A stretch of 41,942 nucleotides of DNA from DASWHR01 sp036398095 (GTDB taxonomy: Bacteria > Actinomycetota > AC-67). A program made the translations under genes and the position numbers. Positions 17,348-23,910 of this stretch are shown piece after piece; position 1 is the stretch's first letter; each line of letters starts with the position of its first letter. The stretch lies in NCBI GenBank assembly GCA_036398095.1, contig DASWHR010000009.1:1-41942 (forward strand), in the 5' to 3' direction. The notes beneath the pieces were generated by a model. It had not been told where the DNA came from. It saw only the letters and a program-made list of their open reading frames with translations, and did no database searches.

Positions 17348-17829
17348 TGGAACACGTCCTGATTCGCAGGCTCGAGCATCTGGCCGGAAACGCGGCCTCG
17401 CCGCGCCTGGGCTTTGCGGTCGAGACTCGCGACCGAAAGGGACCGGCGCACAAGGCCGGCGCCTTTGAAGACGACATCGTCCGGGTGCAGCTGCACGGCG
17501 GCTTGTTCGTCGCGAAAGCGATCGTCAAGATTTGCTGGATTGGCGAATACTCGCGGATCGAGGACGTGCGTCGCCGCACCGCCGGCTCGCCGATTTGCGA
17601 CGACGACTCTTTTTGGGCGGGACGGGCGCGCGTGGGGTATGCGGCCGTCGCCGAGTTGATGCGCGAGACATGGGTTCCCCCCTTCTGGGCCGGGCCGCGC
17701 ACCTACGGCTATGAATGGGTCGTGCTCGACAGCGACGCGAAGCGCGCCTCTTGGCTCGACCCGAAACATCCTCCGCGTGGCGGCGAGGATCTGGCAGCCG
17801 GGTTCCGGCAATGGATGGACGCCCGATGA
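17347..17829 (+). CDS. Conserved-looking protein of unknown function (possible PUA/EVE-like fold)
   Basis: I do not recognise this 160-residue protein. It starts at the ATG overlapping the previous stop by one base and its own stop overlaps the CPBP gene by four, so it is clearly coupled to both. It is soluble, with a beta-rich centre (DDIVRVQLHGGLFVAKAIVKICWIGEYS) and an aromatic-rich second half (WVPPFWAGPRTYGYEWVVLDSD). The layout recalls ASCH/EVE/PUA-type modules that bind RNA or modified bases, but no diagnostic motif is present. No signal peptide or membrane segment. Confidence 0.75.
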   Translation: MEHVLIRRLEHLAGNAASPRLGFAVETRDRKGPAHKAGAFEDDIVRVQLHGGLFVAKAIVKICWIGEYSRIEDVRRRTAGSPICDDDSFWAGRARVGYAAVAELMRETWVPPFWAGPRTYGYEWVVLDSDAKRASWLDPKHPPRGGEDLAAGFRQWMDAR

Positions 17830-18401
17830 TCGCCGCGGTGTCGAGCGAACGCGTCCGGCCGATGACGGTCGCGCTCGCGCTCGTCGCCGGCGCGGCGTTG
17901 TTTGCCGTCCGCCCGCTCGTGGCGCTCGACCCGAACGCCGCGCCGTTGCTGCTTGCGGGACTGTACCTGGCGCTCTGGGGTGTTTCGACGGCGCCTCATG
18001 TTCCCTCGCCGGCGGGCGCGACCGCCGCGCGCGTCATGTCGCTGCCCGGCGCGCTGGCGATCGGAGCGGTCGCGGTCGTGCTCGTGCGTTTCACCGCCGA
18101 CCCAGTCGTGCCCCCCGACCGGCGCCTGATCGCGGTCGCGCTCGGCCTGGCGGCGGCAGTGGCCGAAGAGGCATACTTCCGCCGCCTGCTGCATCCGGTT
18201 GCGGCCTTCGGCGGCGCCGTCGTCGCGATCGTCGCCGGCGCCGCGCTGTTCGCCGCGATGCACTGGCCGTCCTACGGGTCTGCGGCCATGCCGCTGGACT
18301 TCGGGGCGGGACTTCTGTTCGCGTGGCAACGGTGGGCGACCGGGTCGTGGACCGCGCCGGCCGCGACGCACGCGCTCGCCAATCTTCTGTCCGCCGTGTA
18401 G
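17826..18401 (+). CDS. CPBP family intramembrane metalloprotease (second copy)
   Basis: The 191-residue membrane protein has about five hydrophobic segments and the CPBP motifs EEAYFRRLL, AAMHWPSYG and THALANLLSAV, so the glutamates and both histidines needed for catalysis are present. It is shorter than the copy at 7159 and differs in sequence, so it is not a recent duplicate. Coupling by ATGA to the unknown protein upstream suggests that the two work on the same substrate. Downstream, at 19 nt, is a membrane-anchored protein that could be a target or partner. Confidence 0.87.
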   Translation: MIAAVSSERVRPMTVALALVAGAALFAVRPLVALDPNAAPLLLAGLYLALWGVSTAPHVPSPAGATAARVMSLPGALAIGAVAVVLVRFTADPVVPPDRRLIAVALGLAAAVAEEAYFRRLLHPVAAFGGAVVAIVAGAALFAAMHWPSYGSAAMPLDFGAGLLFAWQRWATGSWTAPAATHALANLLSAV

Positions 18402-18420
18402 ATCGAAAGGAGCCAACCCG

Positions 18421-19254
18421 TTGCATCCGACCCTCGCTCGTCGCCGCGTCGCTTTTGCCGGTGCGGTCGTCGCCGTCTGCTACGTCGTCGCGGCATCCGT
18501 TTCGGGCACGCTCAGTCCGCTCGCGCGCCGGCCGCTGCTCGACGGCGTCCATTCGGCGCCGCCCTACAACTGGGTCGAGGCCCCTCCGGACGAGCAAGGG
18601 AGCGGCACGCCGGCAGCCGATGAAAGCCGCCGGCTGGCGTTGAAGGCCGCCGGCAACGACGAGGTCTCGATTGCGACGTCGGATTCGCAGGCGATTCTGA
18701 GCATGCCGCAGGGAGCCATCAAACCGGCCGAGGGGCGCACGACCGCGGAGGTCAAGCTCGAGCCGCTCAACCCGAACGAATACCTGGCTCCGACGGGCTA
18801 CACCATTCGCGGCAACGTCTACCGGATCGCGGTGCGATCGGTCCCCGGCGGCGCCGGCATCCCGACGCTGGATCCGGCCGGACAGTTGACGATGACGTAC
18901 GCGGCTCCCACGATCAATCTTGTCACGGCGCAACACGACATCATGTTCTCGTCCGAAGGCGAGAACTGGCGGGTGATCGGTGCGCAGGATCAGCACGCGA
19001 CGCAGCAGGTGTCGGCGCCGTTCGTGGACATCGGCTACTACGCGGCTGTGGCGCGGATCCCCGAGGACGAGCCGCCGGACGATGCCGGTGGCGGCTTCCC
19101 GTGGATCATCCTGGTCGTGGTCGTCGTCGCGGCCGGCGCGGCGTTCGCGGCAACCGTGCGCATCCGCCGGGCCCGCAGCGCGGCAAAGCGGCGGGAACGC
19201 ATCCGGCAAGAGCTGGTGCGCAAGTCCCGCTCGACAAAGAAGCGACGGAGCTAG
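18421..19254 (+). CDS. Membrane-anchored extracytoplasmic protein, function unknown
   Basis: The 277-residue protein has an N-terminal hydrophobic segment (RVAFAGAVVAVCYVVAASV), an extracytoplasmic domain of about 190 residues, a C-terminal membrane helix (FPWIILVVVVVAAGAAFAA) and a very basic cytoplasmic tail (KRRERIRQELVRKSRS). The outer domain has beta strands such as EVSIATSDSQAILSMPQGAIKPAEGRTT-like segments and NVYRIAVRSVPG, suggestive of an Ig-like or ZU5-like fold. The start is TTG at 18421, set by a strong ribosome binding site, GAAAGGAG at 18405-18412, with an 8-nt spacer. It closes the five-gene cluster. Confidence 0.82.
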   Translation: MHPTLARRRVAFAGAVVAVCYVVAASVSGTLSPLARRPLLDGVHSAPPYNWVEAPPDEQGSGTPAADESRRLALKAAGNDEVSIATSDSQAILSMPQGAIKPAEGRTTAEVKLEPLNPNEYLAPTGYTIRGNVYRIAVRSVPGGAGIPTLDPAGQLTMTYAAPTINLVTAQHDIMFSSEGENWRVIGAQDQHATQQVSAPFVDIGYYAAVARIPEDEPPDDAGGGFPWIILVVVVVAAGAAFAATVRIRRARSAAKRRERIRQELVRKSRSTKKRRS

Positions 19255-19278
19255 GCGCCTGTATTTCCGGGAGGAATA

Positions 19279-19371
19279 ATGAGATTCACCGTGGAGATTC
19301 AGCAAGAAAACGGCCGGTGGATCGCGGAGGTGCCGGACTCAAGCGGTGCCTCGGCGTACGGTGCCACTAGA
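19279..19371 (+). pseudogene. N-terminal remnant of a HicB-like antitoxin
   Basis: The first 31 codons read MRFTVEIQQENGRWIAEVPD then SSGASAYGATR. This is the classic beginning of HicB-type proteins: beta strand 1, the ENGRWIAEVP strand and the A-YGAT turn that leads to helix 1. After codon 31 the frame continues into an unrelated hydrophobic signal sequence, so the rest of HicB is gone. A strong ribosome binding site (GGGAGGA, 19269-19275) precedes the ATG. No HicA toxin gene is seen. The junction marks the left edge of a compositionally distinct islet. Confidence 0.7.
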
Positions 19372-19770
19372 CGTCGGTTGGGTCTGCTCGTGCCTTGCGT
19401 ACTCTTGGTCATATTGTCAGCATGCTCCAGTGAACTGCAGCGTGCATGCGAACCCTTCCCCTCGAGAGGCCCGGATGCGTGCGGGGGTTTCACGTGCTTC
19501 GATTCCGAAGGAGCGGCGTACCGGCCCCCCTGCGATCAGTTCGGGGCAACGTTTCCGTGGCTCCCGGTGTTGGTCTCTGCGGTCATTTTCTGGGGCGTTC
19601 CGGCCTTCTTCATCAGGCGCGCGGCCAAGGCTCGAGGACTTGACTCTCGCAACTTGGTGGCGGTTTGGACATTACTAGGCGGGCTCGGACTGGCGTACGC
19701 ACTGTTCAAGGGCATACCGGCGAGGACGGGTGAATCTGGAAAGCGATCCGATCGTGACAGGGTGTCTTGA
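19279..19770 (+). CDS. HicB-fragment/lipoprotein fusion ORF
   Basis: The 163-codon frame joins a HicB N-terminus (residues 1-31) to a lipoprotein-like protein: residues 34-49 are a signal sequence ending LVILSAC, then a Cys-rich stretch (six further cysteines in about 40 residues), a membrane helix WLPVLVSAVIFWGVPAFFI, a basic loop and a second helix (VAVWTLLGGLGLAYALF). The original lipoprotein may have started at the in-frame TTG at 19378. Codon use after about 19360 is less GC-biased at third positions than in the flanking genes. Function unknown; whether the fusion is expressed as one protein cannot be told. Confidence 0.5.
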   Translation: MRFTVEIQQENGRWIAEVPDSSGASAYGATRRRLGLLVPCVLLVILSACSSELQRACEPFPSRGPDACGGFTCFDSEGAAYRPPCDQFGATFPWLPVLVSAVIFWGVPAFFIRRAAKARGLDSRNLVAVWTLLGGLGLAYALFKGIPARTGESGKRSDRDRVS

Positions 19771-19965
19771 CGTACGTTGGCGTCATGAAGGCGGAACCGC
19801 CGTTCAACTCGCGGCTGGAGCGGACGCCGGTCGCACTTGGCGCGCGGCTCGTCGCAATGCAGCGCCAACTCAGGTACTTAATGTGATGAAAGGTGCCGCG
19901 GTAGCGACGATCGTCATGTCGAACAGATCGCGGCTTCATGCGCACCGCTCTTCCGGAAGGCGACG
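19771..19965 (+). other. Spacer without a supported gene in the islet
   Basis: Open frames here are short and conflict with one another. The clearest is a 33-codon ORF from ATG 19785 to TGA 19886 with no ribosome binding site. A TTGACG (19777-19782) is a possible -35 box but has no partner at the right distance that I trust. I see no tRNA, repeat or attachment site. Confidence 0.4.
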
Positions 19966-20307
19966 ATGATCATGCTCAAGCAACTCAGAGCTGTGCTGGC
20001 GATCTCTCTGTCCGTGGCCTGCTCCGGTTCGACGCAGAAGTTGTACGTCGCGGATCCCGCCCCAACCGTTCTTCATCCAGGGACTCTCGCCCATCTGGGT
20101 CCAGCGCCTTTCGAGGTAACTTCGGCGTCACCCATCCGGCTGGTCTCCGCAGAGCTCGTCAACGTCACGCCTGGTCTCGAGACCGTATCGATTGTCGCCT
20201 TGAATGGGCGTGAGAACGGCGGGTCTCGTTCACGCGACCCCCGACGAACGCTCAGATTTCACGCTGATCGGCGATGGGACGGGAATCCATTGGCCACAAC
20301 TCGATGA
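19966..20307 (+). CDS. Truncated lipoprotein-like ORF
   Basis: The 113-codon frame starts with a lipoprotein-like signal (MLKQLRAVLAISLSVAC after an initial Met-Ile) and a beta-rich segment (APFEVTSASPIRLVSAELVNVTPGLETVSIVALNG). From about codon 80 the sequence becomes Arg/Gly-rich and looks like non-coding frame. At the same place a DUF2442-like tail begins in the +1 frame (ATG 20204). The simplest reading is that the lipoprotein gene lost its 3' part by recombination with a DUF2442 gene. A weak GGAAG lies 10 nt before the ATG. Confidence 0.45.
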   Translation: MIMLKQLRAVLAISLSVACSGSTQKLYVADPAPTVLHPGTLAHLGPAPFEVTSASPIRLVSAELVNVTPGLETVSIVALNGRENGGSRSRDPRRTLRFHADRRWDGNPLATTR

Positions 20308-20395
20308 GGATATCAGCGTGGAGGGCATCCTCGCGGGGCTTCCGTCAGGCGAGTCTCAACGGTCCCTCCAGAGGTGGCTGCGTGACCGAGGATGA
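20204..20395 (+). pseudogene. C-terminal fragment of a DUF2442-type protein
   Basis: This 63-codon frame reads ATPDERSDFTLIGDGTG, IHWPQLDEDISVEGILAG, LPSGESQRSLQRWL. It is the C-terminal half of a DUF2442 variant, in which (I)WP-x-LDEDISVEGLL-x-G is the signature. The N-terminal half of the family is missing, and an in-frame TGA lies immediately before the ATG at 20204. DUF2442 genes are commonly paired with DUF4160 in toxin-antitoxin-like modules; no DUF4160 is visible. Probably a fragment, though a short intact protein cannot be excluded. Confidence 0.6.
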
Positions 20396-20516
20396 GCCGG
20401 CTAGCTCGCGTCTGCAACGGCCGCCGTCTCACGGCGCCGCTGACGCGTAGGGTCGTTCTACGATGGATGAAGTCTGCCCGACTTCGGCTGCGGCGTAACT
20501 TGCGACTGGAGGCGTC

Positions 20517-21110
20517 ATGTCCAACCGACACCGGGTGACCGCGGACGATATCGAGGAAGCGGTCGACGGCGCAGTTGCCGCGCTCAGCGCTGGAGCTACC
20601 GGGGATTGGGCCGAGCCCGCGGGCGAGCTCGCCTGGGACTGCCGCCGGACGGCCGTCCATGTAGCGGACTGCCTCATGGCGTACGCCGCCCAAGTTGCTG
20701 CCGGACCCGCTGATCACTGGGTCCCCTTCTCGGTAAGCGCCCCGCGCAAGGTTAGGCCCGCCGATCTGCTGGAGTTGGTCACAGCGAGCGGCGGCATCCT
20801 CGCGGCGACGGTCGGGGCGGCAACGCGGACAGCCCGTGCCTGGCATCCGTACGGGGTGTCAGATCCCGAGGGCTTTTCCGCTATGGCCGTCACGGAGACC
20901 CTTGTCCACGGAGCCGACATCGCGGCGGGCCTGTCGATACCGTTTGAGCCTTCCTCGAACCTGTGCCGCCGGACTGTCGCGCGACTGTTTCCGGAAGTCG
21001 GGGATCAGGAAGACCCTTGGGCGTTGCTGCGCTGGGCAACAGGCCGGATTGCGCTGCCGGATCGTCCTCGCCGGCGCTCGTGGCGCTGGCACGGCGAGCC
21101 CATCCGATGA
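20517..21110 (+). CDS. Mycothiol-dependent maleylpyruvate isomerase-like / DinB-fold protein
   Basis: The 197-residue protein resembles the DinB-like metal-binding domain of the mycothiol-dependent maleylpyruvate isomerase family. The helical bundle has candidate metal ligands His and Asp in DCRRTAVHVADCLMAYA and His in TETLVHGADIAAGL, the family pattern for a thiol transferase using mycothiol. Substrate unknown. A good ribosome binding site (TGGAGG, about 20507-20512) precedes the ATG at 20517. It is the best preserved gene of the islet, and its codon use is intermediate. No mycothiol biosynthesis gene is in the window. Confidence 0.75.
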   Translation: MSNRHRVTADDIEEAVDGAVAALSAGATGDWAEPAGELAWDCRRTAVHVADCLMAYAAQVAAGPADHWVPFSVSAPRKVRPADLLELVTASGGILAATVGAATRTARAWHPYGVSDPEGFSAMAVTETLVHGADIAAGLSIPFEPSSNLCRRTVARLFPEVGDQEDPWALLRWATGRIALPDRPRRRSWRWHGEPIR

Positions 21111-21347
21111 CCCTTGAGAAGCTCCGTCAGGAGCGATTGTCGCGTCGCGGCGGCTCAGCGCCACGGTCGTTATGCGGATAGGTGAGTTCCTCAATGTCGG
21201 TGGACTGGATTGGGTGTCACTTGTATCCCACGATTGAACCGCATGCCGGTCACGGAGGCGGCAGCTTCGGAAAGGAGTTCACTGCTGCTATCGACCGCCT
21301 CATGCATCTGTGTGAACGACTAGATGGATGATGCCGATGGAACCGCA

Positions 21348-21353
21348 TACACT
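21348..21353 (+). promoter_or_regulatory. -10-like TACACT before the second HicB remnant
   Basis: TACACT ends seven bases before the ATG at 21361 with no ribosome binding site. It has the leaderless layout of the window's housekeeping genes, and may now drive the cyclase gene downstream. Confidence 0.4.
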
Positions 21354-21360
21354 TGTTCCG

Positions 21361-21402
21361 ATGACGCTCGCGATCGAAGTCGAGCAGGAATCGGACGGAC
21401 GG
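21361..21402 (+). pseudogene. Second, shorter HicB-like N-terminal remnant
   Basis: Fourteen codons, MTLAIEVEQESDGR, follow the HicB antitoxin start pattern (M-T-x-x-I-E-x-E-x-E-x-DGR). After the Arg the frame turns into unrelated Gly/Arg-rich sequence that overlaps the cyclase gene in another frame. The remnant sits directly before the DUF4242-cyclase start. The match is short, but its own promoter-like hexamer supports a former gene. Confidence 0.45.
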
Positions 21403-21430
21403 CCGGGGAAGCGGGCTAGGGGGGGTCGGG

Positions 21431-22234
21431 ATGCCGCTGTTCATGGATCGCCACGACGGAGCCAACGAAACTGCCGACGAGGTAGCAAAGGCACACCTGG
21501 CCGATCTAGGGGTTCAGGACCGCTACGGGGTGCGCTACATCACCTACTGGTTCGACCCCGACCGCGAGGCCATCTTCTGCCTCGCCGACGCCCCGAACAA
21601 GGAGGCCGCCGAACAGGTCCACCGCGAATCACACGGCTTGCTCGCGTCGCAGATCATCGAGGTCGACCAAGACATGGTGCAACGCTTCCTCGGGCAGATC
21701 TATGAGCCGCAGCCTGGGGAACCGATTGCCCAGACGGCCTTTCGCGCGATCCTGTTCACCGACATGGAAGGCTCGACCGAGCTGACCCAGCGGCTCGGCG
21801 ACGTGCGCGCGATGGATGTCCTGCGCGCGCATGACAAGGTCGTCCGCTCGTCGCTGCGCACGTGCGAGGGACGCGAAGTCAAGCACACCGGTGACGGGAT
21901 TATGGCCTCGTTCGTTTCGGTGGCGCGCGCGCTCGAGTGTGCGGCGGGGTTGCAGCAGGCGCTCGACGTAGCCGGGGTCGACATGCCGGGCGTGCGGGTT
22001 GGCCTGAACGCGGGAGAGCCCGTGACCGAGAACGACGACCTGTTCGGGGCAGCGGTGCAACTGGCGGCGCGAATCTGTGCGGCGGCGGACGGCGGCGATG
22101 TGCTTGCGTCGTCCGCCGTGAAGGAGCTCTCGCTGGGCAAGGGCTTCACGTGGGGCGATCGCGGCGAGCACCGCTTCAAGGGCTTCATCGAACCTGTGCG
22201 CGTCCACGAGCTGCTTTATCGGGACCAGGCGTAG
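21431..22234 (+). CDS. DUF4242 - class III nucleotide cyclase fusion protein
   Basis: The 267-residue protein has an N-terminal DUF4242-like domain (about residues 1-85: FMDRHDG, VRYITYWFDPDREAIFCLADAPNKEAAEQVHRESHG) and a C-terminal class III cyclase domain (about 105-262). Metal-binding aspartates are present at 111 (FTDMEGSTE) and 155 (GREVKHTGDG); Lys151 fits ATP as substrate. The transition-state Asn of the usual VNLAAR motif is Gln here (AAVQLAAR), so activity may be low or absent. The Arg of that motif is kept. DUF4242 proteins include nickel-binding members, so metal-controlled cAMP synthesis is a possible but unproven role. The start has only a weak G-rich ribosome binding site. Convergent with a truncated cyclase gene. 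Confidence 0.83.
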   Translation: MPLFMDRHDGANETADEVAKAHLADLGVQDRYGVRYITYWFDPDREAIFCLADAPNKEAAEQVHRESHGLLASQIIEVDQDMVQRFLGQIYEPQPGEPIAQTAFRAILFTDMEGSTELTQRLGDVRAMDVLRAHDKVVRSSLRTCEGREVKHTGDGIMASFVSVARALECAAGLQQALDVAGVDMPGVRVGLNAGEPVTENDDLFGAAVQLAARICAAADGGDVLASSAVKELSLGKGFTWGDRGEHRFKGFIEPVRVHELLYRDQA

Positions 22235-22270
22235 CAGACGACGCTGAGCGTTCCCGCGTGTGTACGCGCT

Positions 22271-22564
22271 CTAGGGTTCCTGGACGTAGTCGAGCGGTGC
22301 CCTTCCCGTCCTCGCGAGCTGAGCGTCGACCGCGGCGTGAACGGCGTCCGACGCGGTGGCGAAAGTGATGAAGAATGAGTCGCCCTCGGTTCCCATCTCG
22401 TTACCACCATGGCGGTCGAATGCTTTGCGTAACAGCTCACGGTGGGTCATCAAAACCGATGAGTAAGCGGGGCCCAGCGTCTGAAGCATCGCGGTCGAGC
22501 CCCCGATGTCGCTAAAGAACAGTCCGAGGGTTTGCTTCGCATCAGCTCGCGGATCCAATGTCAC
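22271..22564 (-). pseudogene. Truncated class III cyclase domain
   Basis: This frame encodes 97 residues from GTG 22564. It has the first metal site (LFFSDIGGSTAML) and the second (NEMGTEGDSFFITF), and the helix DAVHAAVDAQLA, then ends after an unrelated tail LDYVQEP. The second half of the domain, with the Asn/Arg transition-state residues and dimerisation arm, is missing. Family members of this kind are usually 170-residue domains at the start of large AAA/TPR regulators. It lies just beyond the end of the GT4 gene and at the right edge of the islet, so it was probably cut by the same event. Confidence 0.6.
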
Positions 22565-22583
22565 GAGTTCACCATTTAGCGTG

Positions 22584-23849
22584 TCACGGGTTGACGGAGC
22601 CGAGCAGGGGCGAGCGGCCGAGCATCGCGCGAAGTGGCGGCCGGTCGTCGGCGCGCTGCGAGCGTCGCAGATCGTCTTCTTCGCGCGCGGCTTGCCGGTA
22701 GACGTCGGTGGTGCGGGCCGCGATCGACCGCCAGGAGAACTGGTCGTCGAGCATGCGGCGCGCATCGACGACGAGCCGCTTGTCGAGCCGCCGATCGGTC
22801 AAGATTCGAAGCATCGCCGCCGCGAGCGAAGCGGGGTCGCCCGGCACGAAACGCAGCCCGGTCTCGTCGTGGACGATCAACTCGCGGAGCCCGCCGGTGT
22901 CGGCCGCGATGCAGGGCGTGCCCGATGCCATCGTCTCGAGCGCCACCATCCCGAACGGCTCGTACAGGCTCGGCACCACGGCCAGATCGGCGGCGCCGTA
23001 CCACATCCGAAGATCCTCGTCGGGAACGAACCCGAGAAACTCGACGGCATCTCCCAGTCCGTCGCGCGCGACGTGCTCGCGCAGCGCATCAAGGTGCGTG
23101 CCGACGCCGGCAACGACGAAGCGCGCAGGAACCCGCTCGCGGACGCGCGGCAATGCGTCGAGCACCGTCTGCACGCCCTTTTCATATTCGAGCCGGCCGG
23201 CGAAGAAGATCAGCTTCTCGCTCGGAGCGAGTCGCTCGGCGCGAAACTCGGCGACGCCGTCGGGCTCGCCGAAGGTGTCCAAGTCTACGCCGTTGGGAAC
23301 GATGTCCATCTTCGCCGCCGGGAGCTGAAAGATGTCGCGGCAGACGTCGTGCATGTACTGCGAGCACGTGATGGTGCGGCGCGATTCGTAGGTCAGCCAC
23401 CATTCGACTTGATGGATCAGCTTGTTCATGGGTCCGGGAAGCCACCCTTGATGGCGGCCGTATTCGGTGGCATGGATCGTCGCGACCAGCGGCACGCCGA
23501 AGATGTTCTTGACGGCGGCGGCCGCGTAGGCGACCAGCCAGTCGTGGGCGTGCGCGACGTCGATCTCGACCTCGCGCATCAGTGCGGTGGCGCGTTCCAG
23601 GACCGCGACGTTGAATTGAAGCACCCACGGGATCAGATCCTCGAACGGCACCGTCTCCGGATCGGCGGCGGCACGGACGACGTGAACCCCGTCGAGCATC
23701 TCCTCGGCGGGCGCATCCGGATGGTCGCGCGTGACGACGTGGACTTCGTGACCGGCGGCCGCGAGGCTCGTTGACAGGCGCCAAACATGCCGGCCGAGCC
23801 CGCCGACGATGCGCGGCGGGTACTCCCACGACAGGATCAGGATTCTCAC
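22584..23849 (-). CDS. GT4 alpha-1,4-glucosyltransferase, Rv3032-like
   Basis: The 421-residue glycosyltransferase has the GT-B fold of family GT4/GlgA-like enzymes: an N-terminal ILILSWEYPPRIVGGLGRHV nucleotide/acceptor loop, the HAHDWLVAYAAA segment, PNGVDLDTF, FAGRLEYEKGVQ at the start of the C-terminal domain, and the E-x7-E motif in PSLYEPFGMVALETMASG. It should elongate an alpha-1,4-glucan from UDP- or ADP-glucose. GTG at 23849 begins exactly at the first beta strand; the longer in-frame ATG at 23906 would add 19 low-complexity residues. It is the third gene after a methyltransferase and a GH57 enzyme, the same order as Rv3030-3032. Confidence 0.9.
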   Translation of the reverse strand: MRILILSWEYPPRIVGGLGRHVWRLSTSLAAAGHEVHVVTRDHPDAPAEEMLDGVHVVRAAADPETVPFEDLIPWVLQFNVAVLERATALMREVEIDVAHAHDWLVAYAAAAVKNIFGVPLVATIHATEYGRHQGWLPGPMNKLIHQVEWWLTYESRRTITCSQYMHDVCRDIFQLPAAKMDIVPNGVDLDTFGEPDGVAEFRAERLAPSEKLIFFAGRLEYEKGVQTVLDALPRVRERVPARFVVAGVGTHLDALREHVARDGLGDAVEFLGFVPDEDLRMWYGAADLAVVPSLYEPFGMVALETMASGTPCIAADTGGLRELIVHDETGLRFVPGDPASLAAAMLRILTDRRLDKRLVVDARRMLDDQFSWRSIAARTTDVYRQAAREEDDLRRSQRADDRPPLRAMLGRSPLLGSVNP

Positions 23850-23910
23850 GCGTTCGCTCCCACGGCGCGTGATCGCTTCGCTGCCGCCGCGCCGGCCGGG
23901 CGGCATCCTG

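Larger units (their letters stand above)
21111..21430 (+). other. 320-bp gap with a 45-codon ORF and a second HicB start
   Basis: Two things are visible. An ORF from ATG 21194 (or GTG 21182) to TGA 21331 encodes 45 residues ending GGGSFGKEFTAAIDRLMHL then CERLDG, which has coding-like composition in its second half and may be a remnant of a larger protein. From 21348 a promoter-like hexamer and a HicB-like N-terminus follow (separate entries). No tRNA or inverted repeat of note is seen. Confidence 0.4.

Noticed and set aside
19730..19969. A 79-codon ORF in the islet
   Set aside because: No ribosome binding site, low-complexity basic composition, and overlap with the end of the preceding ORF; not supported as a gene.
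21103..21180. Possible integron attC site after the DinB-like gene (ends CGTTATGCGGATA and is partly mirrored by CATCCGATGACC)
   Set aside because: The 5' half lacks the required AAC core and no other such site or integrase is seen in the islet, so the match is too weak.
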